Of a DNA stretch of 12,181 nucleotides, positions 8,063 through 12,181 are shown piece by piece. How positions within the stretch are numbered: the first letter of the stretch is position 1; every line of letters starts with the position of its first letter. The DNA lies in contig FR889447.1 of assembly GCA_000432895.1 (NCBI GenBank), positions 89,324-101,504 on the forward strand, given 5' to 3'. The stretch is from Firmicutes bacterium CAG:449 (GTDB taxonomy: Bacteria > Bacillota_I > Bacilli_A > RFN20 > CAG-449). Under the pieces are notes generated by a model, which searched no databases, was not told the DNA's origin, and was given only the letters and a program-made list of their open reading frames with translations. A program made the position numbers and the translations under genes.

Positions 8063-9013
8063 ATGAAAAACTTAATTAAAATTTTAAAAGGTGTATTAAT
8101 TGGTATTGCAGCGATTGTTCCTGGCTTTTCTGGTGGAACGATTGCTTGTATTGTTAATTGCTATGATGAAATTATTGAAGCAATAAGCGACATAAAATCT
8201 CATTTTAAAAAATCAATAATTACTTTATTACCTTATTTATTAGGTATTTTAATTGGAGCTTGTTCATTGTTTCCTATTTCTTGGGGAATCAATAATTACC
8301 CATTAATTACAATTTCTTTATTTGCTGGTTTACTTATTGGTAGTTTACCATCATTTTATTTAAATATTAAAGGTAAAGCGAATAAAACTAATTTATTATC
8401 TAGTTTTATTTGCGGAGGAGTTTTCCTTATTTTAATTATTGTTAATTTATTTGTTGGTTCAGGTAATTATGTTGATATTAGTTTGAATCCATGGTGGGCT
8501 TATATTGTGATGATTATCGTAGGAGCAATTGGCTCAGCTGCTTTGGTAGTGCCTGGTATTTCTGGATCAATGGTCTTAATGATTATGGGTTTTTATAATC
8601 CTTTGATGGATACAATTAAAGGATTTTTAAGTTCAGTGTTATTATTAATGGGCATTAATGCAAGTTTTGATTTTGCTTCTAGTAATATGTTAGAAGTTAT
8701 TGGTAAAAACTATATATTACCTTCACTTGGCTTATTAGTTTGCTTTGTTATTGGGGTAATTTTAGGATTTTATCTTATTTCTAAATTAATGAAATATTTA
8801 TTAAGTAAACATCGTGATGCGACATATTTTGCTATTTTTGCTTTTATTGTAGTTTCACTTGTAGCAATTTATGCAGTTGAAAGTTATTATCAAAATTTAA
8901 GTGCTGTTAAAATTATTTTAGCAATTGTCTTTTTAATTTTAGGATTCTGTGCTTCTTATTTTTTAACAAAACTAGCAGATAAAAAGAAAGGTCAAGAAGA
9001 TGTATCAAGATAA
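8063..9013 (+). CDS. popT: DUF368 (PopT) polyprenyl-phosphate translocase
   Basis: A 316-residue polytopic membrane protein of the DUF368 family, reported to return undecaprenyl phosphate (or related polyprenyl phosphates) to the cytoplasmic face for reuse in cell-surface polymer synthesis. The family's two-fold layout is visible: GIAAIVPGFSGGT at 14-26 and the matching VPGISGSMVLMIMGFYNP from 163, each at the start of a half with several hydrophobic helices. Length fits the family (about 270-320). AAAGGA (8050-8055) precedes the ATG. Its last 14 bases overlap a PAP2 phosphatase gene, a natural partner: the phosphatase would make undecaprenyl phosphate outside and this protein would flip it inward. 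Family is clear; the exact lipid is inferred. Confidence 0.87.
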   Translation: MKNLIKILKGVLIGIAAIVPGFSGGTIACIVNCYDEIIEAISDIKSHFKKSIITLLPYLLGILIGACSLFPISWGINNYPLITISLFAGLLIGSLPSFYLNIKGKANKTNLLSSFICGGVFLILIIVNLFVGSGNYVDISLNPWWAYIVMIIVGAIGSAALVVPGISGSMVLMIMGFYNPLMDTIKGFLSSVLLLMGINASFDFASSNMLEVIGKNYILPSLGLLVCFVIGVILGFYLISKLMKYLLSKHRDATYFAIFAFIVVSLVAIYAVESYYQNLSAVKIILAIVFLILGFCASYFLTKLADKKKGQEDVSR

Positions 9014-9596
9014 AGAAATTTCAATGTGGATTCTTGATAATATTACTAATAAATATGGTTTTGTTGGTCAAATTAGTAAAATATTATCTGAAATAAATTC
9101 TTTTGGTCAAATGTGGCTTGTTATTTTAATAGCCTTACTAATTTATGAATTCAAAAAGAATAAAAAGTTTAATTTTAATTTATTATTAAGTGTTGTCCCA
9201 GTTTTATTAATGTGGATTTTATGTGAATATGGTATTAAAAATTGGGTTAATAGACCACGTCCTTATCAAGAAATAGAAGGATTTTTAACATATATTGATA
9301 GTATTAATTATAAGCATCCTTCTGGAGCATCTTTTCCTTCTGGTCATACTTTAGTGGCTTTTGCTAGTGCTTTTATTATTTCTTGTTATGATAAAAAATA
9401 TCTTCCATATGCATATATAATAGCGACTTTAGTGGCTTTATCTAGATTAATTTTAGGAGCTCATTATCTTTCTGATATATTTGCAGGAATTGGTTTAGGT
9501 ACTGTAGGTGGGACATTAGGCGTGGCATTTGGAAAATTCTTTGGTCAAAAATTAGATAAAAAAGTTTATAAGGAAAAAAATAATGAGGCTTGATAA
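9000..9596 (+). CDS. PAP2-family membrane phosphatase, probable undecaprenyl-diphosphate phosphatase
   Basis: About 198 residues with several membrane segments and a complete PAP2 active site: KNWVNRPRP (Lys80, Arg87-Pro88; KX6RP), PSGH (113-116), and SRLILGAHYLSD (Ser148-Arg149, His155, Asp159; SRX5HX3D). All catalytic residues are present. BcrC or PgpB-like removal of a phosphate from undecaprenyl diphosphate is the best guess given the overlapping DUF368 gene; phosphatidylglycerophosphate phosphatase is the alternative. The ATG at 9000 overlaps the previous gene, with AAAGG upstream. The frame reaches TGA at 9591-9593 and TAA immediately after at 9594-9596. If UGA is Trp, the protein ends in Glu-Ala-Trp and stops at TAA; under the standard code it is one residue shorter. 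It overlaps the next gene. Confidence 0.88.
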
Positions 9597-10290
9597 GTAT
9601 TTATCTAATGCAGGTATAGGTTCACGTAAAGACGTGAAAAAAATGATTAAAGATGAAAGAGTATTAGTTAATAATCATTTAGTAAAATCTGAAAAATTTA
9701 ATGTCGATGAAAATAAAGATATTGTTTTATTAGATAATCAAAAAATTGATTATCGTCAATTTTATTATGTTTTAATTAATAAACCTCAAAATTATGTTTC
9801 TTCAACATTAATGGAAAGAAATTATCCACCTATTACTGATTTAGTTAGTGAATATAGTTTTGCTAATCTTTTTCCAGTTGGAAGATTAGATGTTGATACC
9901 GTCGGTGTTTTGCTTCTTACAAATAATGGTACTTTAGCGCACAAATTAATTTCGCCTAAATATCATGTTGATAAAGTGTATCTAGTAGAAACTGATTATC
10001 CTTTACAAAAAGAAATGATTGTAGCTTTTGAAAAAGGGGTTATTTTAGATGGAGAAAGATTATTACCGGCTAAATTAGAAATTTTATCTACAAATAAAGC
10101 AAGAGTGACTATTCATCAAGGGAAATATCATCAAGTTAAAAGAATGTTTGCTCATTATGGACTAACTGTTATTGCTTTAGAAAGAGAAAAGTTTGCTTTT
10201 TTAACTAAAGGTAATTTAAAACAAGGTGAATATCGTTTATTAACTGATGAAGAAGTTAATAATCTTATTTCTTTAGTGGAGATGAAATAA
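9583..10290 (+). CDS. rsuA: RsuA-type 16S rRNA pseudouridine synthase
   Basis: A 235-residue cytoplasmic RNA-modifying enzyme of the RsuA/RluB/RluE/RluF family. An S4 RNA-binding domain comes first (MRLDKYLSNAGIGSRKDVKKMI, about 1-60), then the synthase domain with motif PVGRLDVDTVGVLLLTNNG and catalytic Asp103, followed by SPKYHVDKVYLV and the C-terminal GKYHQVKRMFAHYG. Short length, absence of a basic tail and the H..DK.YLV motif favour RsuA (U516 of 16S rRNA) over RluB (23S rRNA), but substrate choice within this family is not certain from sequence. The ATG at 9583 is inside the end of the PAP2 gene, preceded by AAGGA (9570-9574), so the three genes 8063-10290 form a coupled operon. Confidence 0.85.
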   Translation: MRLDKYLSNAGIGSRKDVKKMIKDERVLVNNHLVKSEKFNVDENKDIVLLDNQKIDYRQFYYVLINKPQNYVSSTLMERNYPPITDLVSEYSFANLFPVGRLDVDTVGVLLLTNNGTLAHKLISPKYHVDKVYLVETDYPLQKEMIVAFEKGVILDGERLLPAKLEILSTNKARVTIHQGKYHQVKRMFAHYGLTVIALEREKFAFLTKGNLKQGEYRLLTDEEVNNLISLVEMK

Positions 10291-10295
10291 AAATT

Positions 10296-10436
10296 ATGAA
10301 TGAAAAGAAAAAATTAGATCAAGATTTAGAAAGTGTTTTTCATATGAATGCAAAAATGGAAGAAATAGAAAAGAAAATGACTTTCAATGAACCTAAAAAA
10401 TCATCTAAATCAAAAAATAAGAAACAAAAACAATAA
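10296..10436 (+). CDS. Small Lys-rich hypothetical protein (46 residues)
   Basis: A short open frame starting MNEKKKLDQDLESVF and ending KKSSKSKNKKQKQ, with TAA at 10434-10436. The first two-thirds are probably helical; the tail is very basic and probably disordered. It begins five bases after rsuA stops. GGAG at about 10278-10281 is rather far from the ATG, so initiation may rely on coupling to rsuA. I recognise no family. Its position and codon use, matching the genes before it, make it plausible as the last gene of that operon, but chance cannot be excluded in AT-rich sequence. It ends almost flush with the start of the foreign-looking Rhs fragment, so it marks the edge of the ancestral segment. 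Confidence 0.5.
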   Translation: MNEKKKLDQDLESVFHMNAKMEEIEKKMTFNEPKKSSKSKNKKQKQ

Positions 10437-10486
10437 AAAGTGTATATTATAATTCAGAAATTGGAAGATTTATTTCGCCTGATAGT

Positions 10487-11173
10487 GTGGATTATCTATC
10501 TAACGAAGTTGTCAGTGGAATTAATTTATATTCCTATGCTAAAAATAATCCGATTATGTATTATGATCCATCTGGTCATATTGCTATTTCTACATTGATA
10601 CTATGTGGTTTAGCGCTAGTTGGCATGGGATTAACTATTGGAGGAGTTGCTTCTGATAATAATGTGTTGACAGCTATTGGCTTAACCATGGTTGCTGTTC
10701 CTGCTTTAATAAGTGGAATTGGTGCATTATTTAGTGGTGCAACATACTTGAGTATTATTGGTGGTGTTACGACGGTTGCAGGAATTGGAACAGGAGTGTT
10801 TGCTACTGCGGAATATCAAGAAGCATTTACAGGTAATAACTGGATGTTAGATGCCGGCATGAGTGAAGAATGGTACAATGGATTAATGCTAGCAACCGCA
10901 GCAATCGCTACTGCTGGAACAATAGCTACTGGTGTATTAACAAATGTTGGAAATGCTGCTACACCTAATCAAATGATGAATAGTTTTAACAAGCATCCAA
11001 ATAGATGGAAATTAGTGAAAGAATTAGTTGAACCAGGAAGAGGTGCAAATAAAGGCGGCATTTCTACTTATTCAAATTATATTAATAAATGGGCTGGCTC
11101 AAAATTAGGTATTCACAAAATTATTAGAGGTGGAAGATTTGTTCATGGGCCACATTTTCATCCATGGTTTTAG
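10487..11173 (+). CDS. Orphan Rhs C-terminal tip: core fragment plus putative toxin
   Basis: An Rhs/YD-repeat protein without its large N-terminus. Recognisable core begins about 10442 (YYNSEIGRFISPDSVDYL, then GINLYSYAKNNPIMYYDPSGH), directly after the stop of the small gene before it. No ATG or ribosome binding site precedes the core; the GTG at 10487 is only the first usable start, giving 228 residues. After DPSGH (27-31) comes a Gly/Ala-rich hydrophobic stretch (about 32-160), common between Rhs core and toxin. A polar tail follows (about 165-228) ending KHPNRWKLVKELVEPGRG, then IHKIIRGGRFVHGPHFHPWF, with His220, His223 and His225. I cannot assign a toxin family; the His-rich end could be catalytic. 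Lacking Rhs shell and secretion parts, it is probably a silent donor cassette or displaced tip. The likely immunity gene starts 12 bases downstream. Confidence 0.8.
   Translation: MDYLSNEVVSGINLYSYAKNNPIMYYDPSGHIAISTLILCGLALVGMGLTIGGVASDNNVLTAIGLTMVAVPALISGIGALFSGATYLSIIGGVTTVAGIGTGVFATAEYQEAFTGNNWMLDAGMSEEWYNGLMLATAAIATAGTIATGVLTNVGNAATPNQMMNSFNKHPNRWKLVKELVEPGRGANKGGISTYSNYINKWAGSKLGIHKIIRGGRFVHGPHFHPWF
10519..10537 (+). repeat. 19-bp direct repeat, copy 1, in the Rhs core
   Basis: AATTAATTTATATTCCTAT, encoding the INLYSY part of the Rhs core. It is identical to 11447-11465. Together they bracket the first toxin tip and its partner gene, a period of 928 bases, consistent with homologous exchange or stacking of Rhs tips at a shared core seam. 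Confidence 0.8.
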
Positions 11174-11177
11174 GAGG
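11172..11177 (+). promoter_or_regulatory. Strong ribosome binding site of the putative immunity gene
   Basis: AGGAGG, eight bases before the ATG at 11186 and overlapping the stop codon TAG (11171-11173) of the Rhs tip. It is the best site in this region, whereas the tip itself has none. Confidence 0.75.
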
Positions 11178-11185
11178 AATAACAT

Positions 11186-11452
11186 ATGACAAATAAAGAA
11201 TTCATTTTAGATAGTTTGATTGATGATGATGAGGCATTTACTCAAATATTGGAGTATTTTAAGTTGGCTGCCGAAATAAAAATATCACCCTTAGAATTAA
11301 AAAAAATGTTAAATGAAATGGTAGAAGAAGGATATCTTTTTATTAATTATGCTTGGAAAACAGAGCGTGATGAATATCCTTATTCATTGACTGAAAAAGG
11401 AAGAATAGCTTGGAATAATATTCAAAATAAAAACTCTAACAGAAATAATTAA
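11186..11452 (+). CDS. Putative immunity protein for the first Rhs tip (88 residues)
   Basis: A small, acidic, cytoplasmic protein with no signal peptide. Residues about 1-45 look helical (EFILDSLIDDDEAF, then PLELKKMLNEMVEEGYLF), followed by a beta-hairpin-like part (INYAWKTERDEYPYSLTEKGRIAWNNI). The order of helices, hairpin and LTEKGR resembles a winged-helix fold, so a small DNA-binding regulator is the alternative. The immunity call rests on position: 12 bases after a polymorphic toxin tip, with its own strong ribosome binding site. Its composition is much more AT-rich than the toxin's. Its stop codon TAA (11450-11452) lies inside the second copy of the 19-bp repeat, so the 3' end was formed at, or preserved by, the seam with the next Rhs fragment. 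No family is recognised. Confidence 0.6.
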   Translation: MTNKEFILDSLIDDDEAFTQILEYFKLAAEIKISPLELKKMLNEMVEEGYLFINYAWKTERDEYPYSLTEKGRIAWNNIQNKNSNRNN

Positions 11453-11465
11453 TTTATATTCCTAT
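11447..11465 (+). repeat. 19-bp direct repeat, copy 2, at the second Rhs seam
   Basis: Identical to 10519-10537 and in the matching Rhs reading frame (INLYSY). It also supplies the stop codon of the preceding immunity candidate. Rhs homology of the second fragment begins here rather than farther upstream, as expected if recombination joined the modules at this sequence. Confidence 0.8.
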
Positions 11466-11609
11466 TGTGGTAATGATCCTGTTAATAAGTACGATCCTTC
11501 TGGACACTTTGGAATCGGATTAACATTACTAATTGCAACTAACGTTGGTTTAGCTTTTGGTTTTGGTATAGAAGTTGTAAAACAAGCATCTGATGGTGGT
11601 AAATTTTGG

Positions 11610-11651
11610 GATTTAAGCACATGGAACTGGAATTTAAGTACGTGGAATTGG
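11610..11651 (+). repeat. Tandem 21-bp coding repeat (LSTWNWN)
   Basis: Two seven-codon units (11610-11630, 11631-11651) encode DLSTWNW and NLSTWNW. They differ at the first codon and at synonymous third positions (AGC/AGT, ACA/ACG, AAC/AAT), suggesting an old duplication kept at protein level. A further Trp follows the second unit. Confidence 0.7.
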
Positions 11652-11890
11652 TGGAAAATTGGTAAGGCGTCGCTGATAGGAGCAGCAACTGGTTTTGCAT
11701 ATGGTTTAGGCAGTGTGGCCGGAGGCATTGTAAAAGGCTCATTCAAGGTACTAACTATCGCTGGCAAAGCATTGACGGTTTCACAATCTGTTGGATTGCT
11801 ATTAGGAACCGCTGCGGTTACTAATTTCGCTGCTGGAGTTGATGGATATGCGATGCATACTGCTGGTTCTGAAACTGAAAGTTTTAATAT

Positions 11891-11897
11891 TTTAAAG
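11891..11897 (+). other. T TTA AAG slippery heptamer at the frame change
   Basis: The heptamer is in the correct phase (X XXY YYZ) for -1 slippage: frame-0 codons TTA AAG become TTT AAA, and the new frame reads GGG ATT TCA into the sensible C-terminus. I see no obvious strong downstream stem or upstream Shine-Dalgarno stimulator, so an ordinary deletion in the A run remains more likely. Confidence 0.45.
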
Positions 11898-12090
11898 GGA
11901 TTTCAGAAGGAATTGGTCAAACTGGTAAAGGAGTATTATCGTTCTTTACTGCTAGAATGTATGTTTGTTCTGGAGTATGGAAAGTTGGAGTTGGTGCAAA
12001 AAATACTTTTTCATCAATTTTAGGAAGAGCCGCCGGTAGATTTATAGCTAATTACGTACCAAACTATATGTTTGAAAATTTATTCTAATA

Positions 12091-12096
12091 AAGGAG
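12091..12096 (+). promoter_or_regulatory. Ribosome binding site of the gene after the second Rhs tip
   Basis: AAGGAG lies seven bases before the ATG at 12104 and directly after the TAA of the shifted Rhs frame, supporting both that stop as the tip's natural end and the following start. Confidence 0.65.
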
Positions 12097-12103
12097 AATC
12101 TTG

Positions 12104-12181
12104 ATGGTTAAAATTAAATTGAAATTATTTGAATCTATAATCGGTGCTATATTATTGCCAAATATAGGGTTGCTTTTTACA
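12104..12181 (+). CDS. Start of a putative membrane immunity protein (partial)
   Basis: Only 26 codons are in the window: MVKIKLKLFESII, then GAILLPNIGLLFT, running off the end. A basic start followed by a hydrophobic stretch suggests a membrane segment. By analogy with the first module it occupies the immunity position of the second Rhs tip, and a membrane immunity protein would fit a toxin acting at the membrane, but too little is visible to name it. Confidence 0.5.
   Translation, partial: MVKIKLKLFESIIGAILLPNIGLLFT

Larger units (their letters stand above)
11447..12088 (+). pseudogene. Second orphan Rhs tip, interrupted by a -1 frame change
   Basis: Starts within the Rhs core (INLYSYCGNDPVNKYDPSGHF) without start codon or Rhs N-terminus. 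A stretch typical after Rhs cores follows: hydrophobic helix, a tandem STWNWN repeat, and Gly/Ala-rich segments (GAATGFAYGLGSVAGG, then AVTNFAAGVDGYAMH). In the opening frame it runs past Ile11889-Leu11892 into an implausible Leu/Lys-rich end with TAG at 12021-12023. Shifting -1 at 11891-11897 gives a coherent continuation, KGISEGIGQTGKGVLSFFTA, then SILGRAAGRFIANYVPNY, ending at TAA (12086-12088), three bases before the next gene's ribosome binding site. A one-base loss from an A run explains this most simply; programmed frameshifting at T TTA AAG is the alternative. Toxin activity is not assignable. Confidence 0.75.

Noticed and set aside
10448..10453. TATAAT as a promoter for the first Rhs tip
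   Set aside because: It falls within codons of the conserved Rhs YYN motif and has no convincing -35; TATAAT is common in sequence this AT-rich.
11462..11767. Two overlapping minus-strand open frames under the second Rhs tip
   Set aside because: They are antisense to recognisable Rhs core (DPSGH) and the repeated TWNW codons, so they reflect the coding strand's composition.
11715..12023. A separate 102-residue gene starting at GTG 11715
   Set aside because: It has no ribosome binding site, is in frame with the Rhs tip, and its end after 11897 is the wrong frame.

Overview
The window is very AT-rich, with strong AAGGAGG-type ribosome binding sites. Every gene I can support is on the + strand, and the genes are packed tightly. 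Codon choice, compact operons and lipoproteins with Mollicutes-like signal peptides suggest an uncultured, host-associated Bacilli or Mollicutes-related bacterium with a reduced genome. An in-frame TGA in oppC sits exactly where the family has a conserved Trp. The other two TGA codons that could act as stops are each followed within two codons by TAA. Every other stop is TAA or TAG. I therefore read the window with UGA = Trp (code 4). About 40 Trp codons are TGG, so UGA is rarely used for Trp here. AGG and CGG still fit Arg.

Region 1 (1-7987) looks like one operon: the end of oppB, then oppC, oppD and oppF of an oligopeptide ABC importer, followed without a gap by two paralogous M6-family zinc metalloproteases that are predicted lipoproteins. 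The simple reading is a scavenging unit in which surface proteases cut protein and Opp imports the peptides. No substrate-binding protein is visible.

Region 2 (8063-10436) begins after a 75-bp AT-rich gap. It holds a DUF368 (PopT) polyprenyl-phosphate translocase, an overlapping PAP2 phosphatase, an overlapping RsuA-type 16S rRNA pseudouridine synthase and a 46-residue basic small ORF. The first two fit recycling of the undecaprenyl carrier, which implies a surface polymer or wall.

Region 3 (about 10442-12181) is a mobile-looking mosaic of orphan Rhs C-terminal tips. Two fragments each begin inside the Rhs core without the large Rhs N-terminus, and each is followed by a small gene that is probably its immunity gene. 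A 19-bp direct repeat encoding INLYSY of the Rhs core (10519-10537 and 11447-11465) brackets the first toxin/immunity cassette. The second tip is interrupted by a -1 frame change that falls exactly on a T TTA AAG slippery heptamer. Base composition in the tips rises to about 45% GC in places, against about 15-25% in the opp genes, which supports transfer. This array is the most unusual part of the window.
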